Part shown: positions 1 through 12,430 of the stretch, in pieces
Layout: each line of letters begins with the position of its first letter
Numbering within the stretch: position 1 is the first letter of the stretch
DNA from: Bos javanicus
Lineage: Eukaryota > Chordata > Mammalia > Artiodactyla > Bovidae
Reading direction: 5' to 3'
NCBI RefSeq assembly: GCF_032452875.1
Contig: NC_083885.1
Span: 35,629,925 to 35,693,924, forward strand
Length of the DNA stretch: 64,000 nucleotides
Program-made: the position numbers and the translations under genes
The notes under the pieces: generated by a model
Database searches by the model: none
What the model was told of the DNA's origin: nothing
Seen by the model: the letters and a program-made list of their open reading frames with translations, nothing else

Positions 1-846
1 CGCATGTATTCTCGCTTCAAGGAGCTACATTTGCCAGGTTCTCGGTGGCCCAGCCCCTTCCCCAGAATCTGCAGTGGGCATATTGACGTCATTGCTTGTC
101 ATGCCCTTGGGATCAAGAAACCTTGGGGGGCCCCTGAAAGCCATAAGCACAGAAAGGGGTGATTTAGGGAGGGTGGTGCAGGAGAAGAGAACTTCAGGAA
201 GAATAAAATTGTCCTCATGTGTTTGGGGACTGTGTCAGATGGAAAAGAGATGAGGTGTGCCATGGGATGAACCATTCCAGAAGGCAGACTGGGACTGATG
301 ATGGAGTCAGATTCTGAATTTGACATAAAGACTACTGTAGCAACCAGAAATGCCCAGATCTGTCTGGAGAGTGCTGGATTTTCTGTCACTGAAAATTTCA
401 TGTACAGGTCAATGCCCACTGAGTGGTGATATGATAGAGGGGAATTGATACAAAGAATATGCTATGATATTGTGATTCTACACTACTTTTATGATTCTTT
501 CCCAGAACTCAGACCTCCTTGTTCCTTAGCTGAAGGGCTCCTTGGATGTCTGATTTGTCAGGTTTCATCCATTTACCTGTGCTACTCTTTTTTCAGATAC
601 AAAACAAAGAATTGTTTTGCACCGAGGCAGAACAGATACATTGAAAGAATTATCAGAAAAGAATAATACATAGGTATGTATTTGCATTTGAATTTCATCC
701 AAATATTTGGGACAGGGTAACTGGTTAGTGGCTGCTTTCTCATGCTTGAGCCCTTACAATGTGATTACCTCAAAATGTCATAGGGATTAGAGCCTGTCTG
801 AGCCTGTCTGTCTCTTCTCATAGCCCCTAGTTTCTTACTCTGATTT
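1..846 (+). other. DUS2: DUS2 5' intron sequence, no gene seen
   Basis: The window opens inside the intron before the first coding exon. The open frames here are short and have no recognisable domain. The first 430 bases are purine-rich with no clear repeat identity; the rest is ordinary AT-rich intron. Confidence 0.5.
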
Positions 847-973
847 CTTTTTTTTTTTTTTTTGGCTACCCTGCATGGCATGCTGGATCTTAGTTCCCTG
901 ACTGGGAATCAAACCAGTGCCCTGTGCAGTTGGAAGCATGGAGTCTTAACCACTGGACCACCAGGGAAGTCCC
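847..973 (-). mobile_element. CHR-type tRNA-derived SINE, antisense
   Basis: A poly(T) run leads into GGCTACCCTGCATGGCATG, and the copy ends in the reverse complement of the tRNA-like head, CACCAGGGAAGTCCC. It is a short CHR/Bov tRNA-Glu-type SINE. Confidence 0.8.
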
Positions 974-1099
974 TTTCTTATCATTTCTTTAGATATTCTG
1001 TAAATCTCCTCTTTCCCTCTTGCTCACAGCAGACATTGAGTAACCTCTAGTTGTTATTGAGATGGATATTTTACAAGATGTTTTACAAAGCACTTTATC

Positions 1100-1436
1100 A
1101 GTTCAGTTCAGTCGCTCAGTTGTGTCTGACTTTTGCGACCCCATGGACTGCGGCACACCAGACTTCCCTGTCCATCACCAACTCCCGAAGCTTACTCAAA
1201 CTCATGTCCGTTGAGTCGGTGATGCCATGCAACCATTTCATCCTCTTCTCCTCTTGCCTTCAATCTTTCCCAGTGTCAGGGTCTTTTCCAGTGAGTCAGT
1301 TCTTTGCATCAGGTGGCCAAAGTATTGGAGTTTCAGCTTCAGCATCAGTCCTTCCAATGAATATTCAGGACTGATTTCCTTTAGGATGGACTGGTTGAAT
1401 CTCCTTGCAGTCCAAGGGACTCTTAAGAGTCTTCTA
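1100..1436 (-). mobile_element. BovB LINE 3' fragment, antisense
   Basis: Starts with the reverse-complemented BovB 3' end (GTTCAGTTCAGTCGCTCAG) and is 5'-truncated. The same segment recurs at 4601, 9876, 34950, 41643 and 55128. Translation is broken. Confidence 0.88.
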
Positions 1437-1597
1437 GAAATAAGAAAGGTTTACTTATTGTGGAAAAAATGCAAGCTCCTGTGAGTGGTAGCCTCATTAG
1501 GTAATGTTTTTCTCAGAGCTGCCATGGAAACTTATGTTGCCTAGTTACTCCCTAAATTTTAAAAGGAATTTTTCCTTGAGTCTCAGGTGATAGTGGT

Positions 1598-1740
1598 ATA
1601 TTCATTCATTTATTCAAGCGGTAAATATTTTCTGAGCACCATGTATGTGCCAGGTACTTTTCATGTGAACCAAACAGGCAAAATTTCTGCCCTTCTGAGC
1701 TTCATATTCTGATTTAATTGACTTGAGGGCAGGCCTGGAC
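1598..1740 (-). repeat. Probable L2 fragment, antisense
   Basis: TTCATTCATTTATTCAAGCG followed by TGAGCACCATGTATGTGCCA resembles the reversed 3' end of an L2 LINE. It is old and degraded. Confidence 0.5.
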
Positions 1741-1747
1741 ATTGGTA

Positions 1748-1945
1748 TTTTTTTTTAACTTTTTATTTTATATTGGGGTATAGCCATTTAACAATGTTAT
1801 AATAGTTTCAGATGAACAATAAAGGGACTCAACCATATATATACATGTATCCATTCTCCCCGAAACTCCCTTCCCATCCAGGCTGCCACATAACATCGAG
1901 CAGAGTTCCCTGTGCTATACGGTAGGTCCTTGTTGGTTATCCTTT
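1748..1945 (-). mobile_element. L1 3'-UTR fragment, antisense
   Basis: A T-rich start followed by TATTGGGGTATAGCCATTTA and CAGAGTTCCCTGTGCTATAC, a familiar antisense signature of ruminant L1 3' UTRs. Confidence 0.7.
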
Positions 1946-2029
1946 TTAAAGATTTCAGGGTTTTTTTTTTGCTTGTTTTACTCCTGTTAACTTTACCTTC
2001 AAAGTATATTTAGAACATGACCACTTCTC

Positions 2030-2552
2030 ACCACCTCTACAACTCTCTCCCCATCCTGAGCCACCATCATCTCTCATGTCAGTGACTGAAGAGTCTAATT
2101 GGTCTCTCTGGGTCTACCATGGCTGTTCATGCAGCAATCACTGTGATCATGGAGAAATATGATCAGTACTGCCACTCCTCTCCTTGAAACCCTTGCTGGC
2201 TCATATCGTGAAGAGCTAACAAAGCCCACAGAGCATCCTACAAGGCCATTTGGGATCTCACCATTGTGTCCTATCTGCTTAGGACATCCATCCTGTATCT
2301 GACGTCCATTACTCTTCTTCTTTCTGTGCTCGACTATGTCGGCCTTTGTACTAGTCTACTAACACATCAGACTTGCTCCTGCCCCAGGGCCTTTGCACTG
2401 ACTGTTTCCTCTGCTGTGCACTCTTCATTCCCCACCAGCATGAAAGCTCTAGCAGAACAGGAATCTTTGTTTTCTTCTCTAATGTATCCACAAAGACTAG
2501 GACAATGACTGGCACACACCACACACTTAATAAATATTTGTTGGATGTGTGA
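2030..2552 (+). repeat. L2 LINE remnant, sense
   Basis: CCCCAGGGCCTTTGCACTG, an internal L2 stretch, and the terminal TTAATAAATATTTGTTGGAT identify a sense L2 3' end. It ends about 130 nt before the first DUS2 coding exon. Confidence 0.65.
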
Positions 2553-2684
2553 ACGAGCTTGCATTGTTTTTATGATCAGAGAAAAGGAAAACAAAGTACT
2601 ACCTGTTGGGAGGAAAAGGAAAGCCTGCTCTGGATAACAGAAGAGATTTTTCTCCATTTGAATGTCTGACTCTTCTTTCTTCAG

Positions 2685-2812
2685 GAATGACTGTGAACAA
2701 CCTCTCTCTGTGCTACCACAACAAACTCATATTAGCCCCTATGGTTCGGGTGGGGACTCTCCCAATGCGGCTTCTGGCCCTGGACTATGGAGCGGACATT
2801 GTGTACTGTGAG
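2685..2812 (+). CDS. DUS2: DUS2 first coding exon (residues 1-42)
   Basis: The acceptor is a pyrimidine tract ending in TCAG at 2681-2684; two untranslated bases precede the ATG at 2687. The donor is GAG|GTAAGG. It encodes the N-terminus through DYGADIVYCE, including the APMVRVGTLPMR strand and loop that starts the FMN barrel. It ends in phase 0. The 5' leader exon upstream is outside the window. Confidence 0.96.
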
Positions 2813-5800
2813 GTAAGGGGCTCCTAATCCTCCCAGACAGAGAGCTTTTCCACAAGTGCAGCCTCCTCACCTGTGGGTGCCTGTGTTCAGAAGCTAGAGG
2901 AGGCAGAATGGCTCTCCCTTCGCAGGTGCTCACTGAAAGCATCACAAGACAAAAACATAGGAGTTTTGTGAGCCCTGCCAAGGATCAGGAACCTGGGCTG
3001 CATGGAGGCATTGTGGGACACCTAGGCCAGGTGGATAGATGAGCATCGTGTCAGGTCACTGCTGTGGCTCCTGTAGGAGTTAATACACATTCATTTTGTG
3101 AATGAGGAAGCTCAGTTTCAGAGTGAGAAGGAAAAGGACCAGATTCAGGCTAGAGAAACTGGATGGGGTTGGTTTGGTAAGCCATAGAATTTTCTGATAG
3201 CAATAGCTAGTAGGCCAGTTACTGGCCTGTTGCTTTGAAGATTATTATTAATAGGACTTCAGACTCAGGTTTAGAAAACATCTTCTAGGAAAACCAGTTA
3301 AAGGAGTAGCTGATATTGGATAGGGACTGTGAGCAGTGGTTCTCAGTTGGGTAGGTAAGCTTCCCCCGCAACCCTTAATCCTGCTATGCCTCTCTAGTGG
3401 GGGTAAGAGGTTAAAGAAACTACCCAAGTGCTTCTGACATTTCCATCTTGAAGAGCCATCTGTGGAGGGAGAACTGTGGCTATAAGAGGGCTACACAAGG
3501 AATCCTTGTGCTGATGGATCTATTCTGTGTCAATATCCCGGTTGCAATATTGTTACTAAGCTTTGCAAGACGTTACCATAGGGAGAAATTGGGCAGTGGG
3601 TACACAGGATGTCACATTCAGGTTCAATTGCATGTGAACCTCCAATTATCTCAAAATAAAAAGTTTTATTAAAAAGAAGGGTGTAGAAAGAAGAGAGGGT
3701 CTGGGACTTCCATGGAGGTCCAGTGGCTAAGACTCTGTGCTCCCAATGCAGGGGACCCAGGTTCAATTCCTGGTCAGGGAACTAGATCCCACATGCTGCA
3801 TCTAAGAAGCCTGCATGCTGCAACTAAGACCCAGCGAATCCAAAATAAATAAGTAAAATAAATATTTTTAAAAAAGGAAAAGAAGAGAGGGCTTAAGAGT
3901 GAATTTGGGAAGAATAGGCCCTTTATCCAGACCTAGCTCCTGTGGAGCAGAGTCAGACAGGCAGGCATGCAGGCCAGCTGGCCCCTGCTTGTGGTGAGCA
4001 GATCGATCTCTGGGAACTGAGCCCTGAGTACTGGGAAAGGCACAGCATGGTGCCTGGTGCCCCCTGGTGGATCCCGAGTTGCTCTGCAGGTCAGCCTTGT
4101 GATGCTCTCTCTGTGTTCACATGAGGTGACCGACCTATCTGTAAGGTTAGTCAAATCACTTCATCCACCTCTCAGGACCTAGTGTGGGACTTCGGGTAGT
4201 CCATGTGTACAGGCTCCTCTGCAGCTGTAAGTGAAGAAAGGATGAACCAGCTCAGCAAAGGTTAAGGTTATTCCCCACCAAAGTCTGCCCTATTGACGGA
4301 GTTTTCTAGGAGTTAATCAGATGTCACATACTTATTCCTATTATTATAAAAATATTATTGTAACATTGTAAAAATGTTATTACAATGGATAGATGGACCT
4401 AGAGATTGTCCTACTGAGTGAAGTAAGAGAGAAAGACAAATATCATGTGTTACCACTTGTATGTGAAATCTAAAAAAATGGTACAAATTAACCTATTTAC
4501 AATACAGAAAGGGTCACAGATGTAGAAAAGAAACTTATGGTTACCAAGAGGGCAAAGAGAGGGGGATACATTGGGAGAGTGGGATTGACATATACACACT
4601 CAGTTCAGTTCAGTCGCTCAGTCGTGTCTGACTCTTTGTGACCCCATGAATCACAGCATGCCAGGCCTCCCTGTCCATCACCAACTCCCGAAGTTCACTC
4701 AGACTCACGTCCATCGAGTCAGTGATGCCATCCAGCCATCTTATCCTCTGTTGTGCCCTTCTCCTCCTGCCCCCATTCCCTCCCAGCATCAGAGTCTTTT
4801 CCAGTGAGTCAACTCTTCGCATGAGGGGGCCAAAGTACTGGAGTTTCAGCTTTACTACTATATATAAAATAGGTTACCTATATAATAAGAACCTACTATA
4901 TAGAATAGAAACTCTGCTCAATACTCTGTAATGACCTATATGGGAAAGGAATGTAAAAAACTGGATATGTGTATATGTGTAACTGATTCACTGTGCTCTT
5001 CACCTGAAACTAACACAACATTGTAAATCACCTACACGCCAATAAAAATGAAATAAATAAACAACAAACCAAAATAAAATGGGACTCTAGTGGCCCAGAT
5101 GTGAGAGGACACCTGCCTTTAATAAGCAAGATGAAGGGAGAAGACAGTGGCCTTTAGAGACCTTGATTACCAAAATGAGTACTTAAATTTTTTTTTATGG
5201 TAAAAAACACATAAGATTTACCATCTTAACTGTTTTTAAGTGTACAGTTCAGTAGTTGTGAAACAGATTTCCAGAACCTTTTCATCTTGCAAAACTGAAA
5301 CTCTATACCCATTAAACAACTCCCCTTTCCCCCATTCCCCATAGCCCCTTCACCATTCTACTTTCTGTTTCTATGAATCTGAATACTTTAGATACCTCAT
5401 GTAAGTGGAAATATGCGATATTTGTCTTTTTGTGACTGGCTTATTGTGGCTCAGCTGGTAAAGAATCTTCCTGCAATGTGGAAGACCTGGGTTCAATCCC
5501 TGGGTTGGGAAGATGCCCTGGAGAAGGGAAAGGCTACCCACTCCAGTATTCTGGCCTGGAGAATTTCATGGACTGTATAGTCCATGAGGTCACAAAGAGT
5601 TGGACACGACTGAGCGACTTTCACTTATTTTATTTAGCATAATATCCTCAAGGTTCATCCGTGTTGTACTATGTGACAGGTTTTCCTTCCATTTTTAGGC
5701 TGAATAATATTCCATGGTATATGCACTGCATTTTGCTTATCTGTTCATTTATCTGTCGATGGACATTTGGGTCGCTTTTGTTTCTTGGCTGTTTTGAATA

Positions 5801-8800
5801 GTGCTGCTGTGAATGTAGGTGTGCAGATCCCTCTTCGAGATCCTGCTTTCAGTTCTTTGGGATGTATATACCCAGAAATAGGATTTGCTGGATCATGTGG
5901 TAGTTTTTTCATTTTTTGAGGCATCTCTGTACTGTTTTCTCTGTCTTTTGGACTATTTTACAGTCCCACCAGCAGTGTACAGTTTTTGAAATCTTTCCTA
6001 ACACTTATTATTTTCTCTTCTTTTTTAATATTACCCATGCTAATGGGTGTGAAGTGATAGCTTGTTGTGCTTTTGATTTGCATTTCTCTGATGATGAATG
6101 ATATTGAGCATGTTTTTGTATGCTTCATGGCCATTGGTATATCATCTTTGAATAAATTTCTATTCAAATCTTCTGCCCAGAATGGGTAATTTTTTAAAAC
6201 TTACAAGGAAATTATTTATGGAAAAAATTGCAGGAATGGACAAAGAACATCCATATACCATTTACCCAGATTGACCTACTGTTAACATTTTGCTTGATTT
6301 GTTTTATAATTTGTTCTCTCTCTCTAATATATGTATTTTCTCCATAACTGTTTGAAAGTTTCATATAGTATGATGTATTACTTCTCAAATACTTCATGAT
6401 ATTTTCTAATAATAAAGTCATTCTTTTTTTAAGATTTTTTTTTTTGGGTGCGGCCATTTTTAAAGTCTTTATTGAATCTGTTACAATACTGCTTCTGTTT
6501 TCTATGGGTTTTTTTGTTTGTTTGTTTCTGGCCCTGAGGCATGTGGGGTCTTAATTCCCCTGATTAAACCTGTACCCTGTTCATTGGAAGGTGAAGTCTT
6601 AACCACTGGATTGCCAGGGAAGTCTCTTTCTGTCTTTTTTTCTTTGCAATTGTTGCCATCCTAGTCGCTCTGAAATGGTATCTCACTGTGGGGTTTTTTG
6701 TTTGTTTGTTTTTAAAGATAGGTTCTATTTATTATTTTTTACCACACTAGGAATTGAACCCAGGCCCTCAGCATTGAGAACGCAGAGTCCTAACCTCTGG
6801 ACTGCCAGGAAATTCTCCCCATTATGGACATTGTGGTTTTGATTTGCATTTCCTGTTAATGATATTGAGCATCTTTTGCTATGTTTATTTTCCATTTATA
6901 TATCTTTTTTGGGGAAATATCTCTTCATATCTTATGCACATTTTAAAATTATTGTTTTTTTATTCTAGGAGTTATAAGAGTTCTTTATATACTCTGGATA
7001 TTAGACCTTTAACAGATACATGATTTGCAAATATTTTCTCCCATTCTGTGGATTGTCTTTTCAGTTTATTTTTCATTTATTTATTTTTTTAAGACTTCAT
7101 TTTAATTTTTTAAAATTTTATACAAGTATAATTGATTTACTTTATTGATAGTATCCTTTGATGCACAAAAAATTTTAATTTTAATGAAGTTCAATTTATC
7201 TAATACTTTCCTTTGTTGTTTGTGCTTTTGGTATCATCTCTAAGGGGCTTCCTTGGTGGCTCAGATGGTAAAGAATCTGCCTGAAATGCAGGAGAACAAG
7301 GTTTGATCCCTGGGTTGGAAAGATCCCTTAGAGAAGCAAATAGCTTGGAGAATTACATCAACAGAGGAGCCTGGCAGGGTGGAATGGAGGAGATGAAGGT
7401 AGCAGGCCGTAGTTGAGATATAGGAAAATAATATCTGACAAAAAAGGAAGAATAAGCCCATACATGATAAGGCACTTGAAAATTAAATGCTGTTCAAACA
7501 TTTGGTAGCCATATGAATAAAATAATTTGCTTGCTGGAGAAGGAAATGGCAACCCACTCCACTATTCTTGCCTGGAAAAGTCCATGGACAGAGGAGTCTG
7601 GCAGGCTGTAGTCCATGGGGTTACATGACTGAGCATGCATACATGAGGAGGGTGGAGGGAGATGGGCTGGTAGAAATAAACTGGTAGAACTGAAAAAAAA
7701 AAAAAAAGAATCCGCTTGCAGTACAGGAGACCATAACTGACTTATAAATGGCCTTACTTATCAGGTAAGTTAAAAAGGCAAAATTAGTTTTACCAAGAAG
7801 ATAAAAGCCAATTCAAATTATATTCTTAACTGTGATGGAGATAGATTTGGGAACTAGAAAGCATTGTTTGTGGCAAAATTCGAGTTGTCTCTTCTATAAA
7901 AATAAATGTTATATATGATAAAAATTGAGGGAATGACATGGATATAAAAAAAATAATTGTGATAATTGAGGTAGAAAAATAATATCCTATTTGACAAAGA
8001 ATAGCTTTTTTCCTGCACAACTTTTATAGATGTAAAAGTCAGTTTGGTAGGAAGATGCACAGATGATAAACTCTATCGCATGGAAAAACAATGTTTGTTT
8101 TCACCAATGAAGGAAATAACAGTGAAAAAAAAAGAGAAGTTCTAACTATAACCAAAGAACTGACTAAAATGAATAAAACTGATAAACAATAGTGTTGAGG
8201 ACATGTGGGTGAGCAGGCACATGTGTGGTTTTACTGGTGACAATTGAAATTAATTTCTCCACCTAACAATCAGCTGAGCATCTGCTGCATGTAAGGCATT
8301 GAAGCAGCTTCACCAGATGTTCAGTAAGAACTTGTAACGTGCTGGGCGCTAGGGACACAAAGATGAATGAGACTGTGTCCAAGCCCCAGAGGCTCTTTGG
8401 GTATAATGGGGAGACAGAAGAGAAAATAAGACATTTCAAGGGCCATTTTGCCTTAGCTCCTCCTCTCAGATCCTCAAAGCCCACCTTTGTGTGAATCCAG
8501 AACCTTCCTCAGAGTATTCATCATCTAATGGTAAAGGAATGACGGGTGCATCTGTAACTAGCATACAGAGAAGAGGTCCAGCCATGAAGGTGGACGTGGC
8601 AGAGGGTTTGAGGAATCCCGAGGGGGACAAATTACTGCTGCCAGGGCTGGGATCCCAGCAGTAGCAACCCCAGCTTACTCTCACTTTCACTCAGCTCGCT
8701 TTCCCCGACTCATTCTCAGCCAAAGCTCGGCCTGGCTGCAGCCCTTTTCATAAGCATAGGTCACTCAGTGCTGCCCATTTATGCACTGGCCTTCTTGCCT

Positions 8801-11800
8801 ACCCCTGCAACCAGGATCACTGGTCTTTCCTGCTGTACCCAGGACCTGTGTGTCTGGGACTGACATGTGCCCTTTGATTCCTCTGCAGGAGCTGGTCGAC
8901 CTCAAGATGCTTCAGTGCAAGAGAGTTGTCAATGGTGAGTGCAGCTGTGGTCCTAGGATTGTGTGTGTGCCCAGTCATGCCCAGGCTGTGCTAACATTGC
9001 CTTTGCCTGGGTGTCAGTGTCCTCTGGTGCTCCTTGCCTGGCTGTGTCATTTTGTGGCTCCCATGCTGTCTTGAGTAGGGCTTCCCTGGGGGCTCAGTTG
9101 GTTAAGAATCCGCTTGCAAATCAGGAGACCACCTGCAATGCAGGAAACCCAGGTGATCCCTGGGTCGAGAAGATCCCCTGGAGAAGGAAATGGCAACCCA
9201 CACCAGTATTCTTGGGTGGGAAGTCCCATGGACAGCGGAGCTTGGTGGGCTGTGGTCCATGGGGTCATAAGAGTCGAACATGACTTAGTGACTAACCCAC
9301 CGCCATCATGGTCTCTTGAGAATAGTCACTGTTCTCCAGAGACCATGACAAACTGCCAGTTGTGAAGCAGGCAGTGAATACCTTCTGCCTGAAGGCTTAC
9401 TGGCATATGAATCACCAGGTTTTGTAGTACAGGTGATCCCCTTGGGGTCAGGGTGGCTTCAGCACTGATCCTGACCCTGCTGCTCTCCGACTGTACAAGA
9501 GCAAGTCTTGTACAAGTCTTGTACAACTCTCTGGCAAGTCACATGACCTCTGCCTCAGTGTCTTTAGCTGTAAAAGGAAAATCACTATCCCTGCTTTATT
9601 TAACTCATAGGATTGGAGTAAGGATCAAATAAGATAAGGGACATGTAAATACTTTGCAAATGGAAGTAGTTGTGCTAAATCATGGTTTTGCTTATACTTT
9701 ATTGATAAGGCTGATTCTGCTTTAATGAGAATTGTGGTATTGTTTGAGGTTTTTGAAATGTATACACGCTTGTGAAATCTTAAAATAAGTTCACTCGAAG
9801 TTTTGTCGATTTCATGTTTAATTCTTTTAGATATATATTTTCTTTGTGTTATGAGAAATTCAGTGTTGTAGATATCAGTTCAGTTCAGTCACTCAGTTGT
9901 GTCCGATTCTTTGTGACCCCATGGACTGCAGCATGCCAGGCTTCCCTGTCTATCACCAATTCCCAGAGCTTGCTCAAACTCATGTCTGTTGAGTCAGTGA
10001 TGCCATCCAACCTTCTCATCTTCTGTCGTCCCCTTCTCCTGCCTTCAATCTTGCCCAACATCAGAGTCTTTTCCAATGAGTCAGTTCTTTGCATCAGGTG
10101 GCCAAAGTATTGGAGCTTCAGCTTCAACATTGGTCATTTCAATGAATATTCAGAACTGATTTCCTTTGGGATTGGCTGGTTTGATCTCCTTGCAGTCCAA
10201 GGGACTCTCAAGAGTCTTCTCCAACACCACAGTTCAAAAGCATCAATTCTTCAGTGCTCAGCTTTCTTTATAGTCCAACTCTCACATCCATGCATGACTA
10301 CTGGAAAAACCATTGACTAGATGAACCTTTGTCAGCAAAGGTCTCTGCTTTTTAATATGCTGTCTAGGTTGGTCATAGCATTTTAAATTATTACTCCTGA
10401 AATAAAAGGAGCAAGCGTCTTTTAATTTCATGGCTGCAGTCACCATCTGCAGTAATTTTGGAGCCCAAGAAAAGAAAGTCTGTCACCATTTCCATTGTTT
10501 CCCCATCTATTTGCTATGAGGTGATGGGACTGGATGCCATGATCTTCATTTTTTGAATATTGGGTTTTAAGCCAGCTTTTTCACTCTCCTCTTTCACTTT
10601 CATCAAGAGGCTCTTTAGTTCCTCTTCACTTATTTACATAAAGTGGTGTCATCTGCATATCTGAGGTTATTGATATTTCTCCCAGCAGTCTTGATTCCAG
10701 CTTGTGCTTCATCCAGCCCTGCATTTTGCAGAATGTACTCTGCATATAAATTAAATAAGAAGGGTGACAATGTATAGTCTTGACATACTCCTTTCCCAAT
10801 CCTAGAAAATGAAAATTCCGCATAATCCCATGCTTGAAGAATAATCACAAAGAGAAATGATGTGTACTTTTTACACACACTTGGGATCATGATACACGTT
10901 TTTTTTTTTTTTTTTGGGTGAGAAAGAGGGCAAGGGGCCCGTGAATGGCTGCATGCCATCATCCGTCTCCCTGTCACCAGGGACAGAGGGAAGGACATGG
11001 GCACGGACGTGTGACAGCGGCAACAGGCTTGCCACCGGCCCCCCGACCATGCACATTCTCCCCAGGAAAGGGGATGGCAGGGCCTTCCTGCGACGTCCCC
11101 GGTCTCTCGTCCGTGCCCTGCCTCTCCCCTGTTTCCTGTCCCAGCCCATGGGCAAGGCCCACGGCAAGGAAATGATACATGTTTTGCCCCTTGCTTTTCT
11201 ATTAATACAAAGACATTTGTGTTTTCTTGCAGAGGCGCTCAGCACAGTGGACTTTGTTGCTCCTGATGACCGAGTGGTCTTCCGCACCTGTGAAAGGGAG
11301 CAGAGCAAGGTCGTCTTCCAGATGGTAGGACATCCCAGGGCCAAGCGCACTTCCCATCTCATGCCCTGGGCTGGGGGAGTGTTATGTGCCTGGGCTCCAT
11401 TATACGGTGGTCTTCAGTCTTCCTGAAGATCCTGCATTCAATGGTTTCAGAGATCTGCTCATGAGTGATTATACTCTTGGAGACCGTTTATGGAAATCAA
11501 GCTATTAGTGGTCTATTACATGCTTCCAGTCTCAAATTTAATATCCTTCATTGTAGGGATTATCTGTTTCTCATGACTTATATGTATTTTTATTCCCTAG
11601 CATCAGTTGTTCAGATCATGGTCTTTGTTTTGTATTGTCTATATATATTTACCATTTAAAGAAATTAAGTTTCTTCAAGAGTAGTTTTTTGGGACTTCCC
11701 TAGTAGTCTAGTGGTTAAGACTCTGTGCTTTTACTACAGGGGGCATGGGTTTGGTCCTTGGTTGAGGGAGTAAGATCCCACATGCCATGCAGTACAACCA

Positions 11801-12389
11801 GGGAAAAAAAGAGAATGGTTAGGATTTGTGTTAGGGTCATAGTGACTCTGTTTGTCTCTCACTTTGGGTATTTCTCAGTATTTTTTCAGAAATACTTCCG
11901 GGATAACATTTAGGTTTGTTAAAAAAAACTTGATAACAGGACTTCCCTGGTGGCCCAGTGGTTAAGAATCTGCCCGCCAATGCAGGGGACATGGGTTTGA
12001 TCCCTGGTCCAGGAAGATTCCACATGCAGTGGTGCAACTAAGCCCATGCGTTGCGGCTAGCGAGCCTGCATGCCCTAGAGCTGGTGCTTTTCAACAAAAG
12101 AAGCCACCACAAGTCTGCTTGCTGCAACTAGAGAAAGCCTGTGCACAGCAACAACAACAAAAATTTTTTAAAAATTGATATCAATGAGTAACCATATGAT
12201 AAAGTAGATATAGAAGAATGTTAATTGTGGAATCTAAGTGATGGGTATATGAATGTTCACTCTAAAATCTTTCCAACTTTTTTGTATGTTTCGAAGTATT
12301 GACACCATGGATGACATTTTCTTAACTCTCCAGTGAGCCAGTCTAGTGGGCTAGCTATTTGAGAGAATAACACCTGGTCTCCACTTGCT

Positions 12390-12430
<41 letters not shown>

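Noticed and set aside
9486..9527. Tandem AAGTCTTGTAC units
   Set aside because: Only two and a half 11-bp units inside a MIR; a small slippage event without further meaning.
9814..10320. 168-codon plus-strand frame
   Set aside because: Antisense of BovB, as above.
10914..11426. 170-codon frame overlapping DUS2 coding exon 3
   Set aside because: It runs through the retro-insertion, an intron and the exon. The conserved DUS2 frame is supported by splice sites instead.
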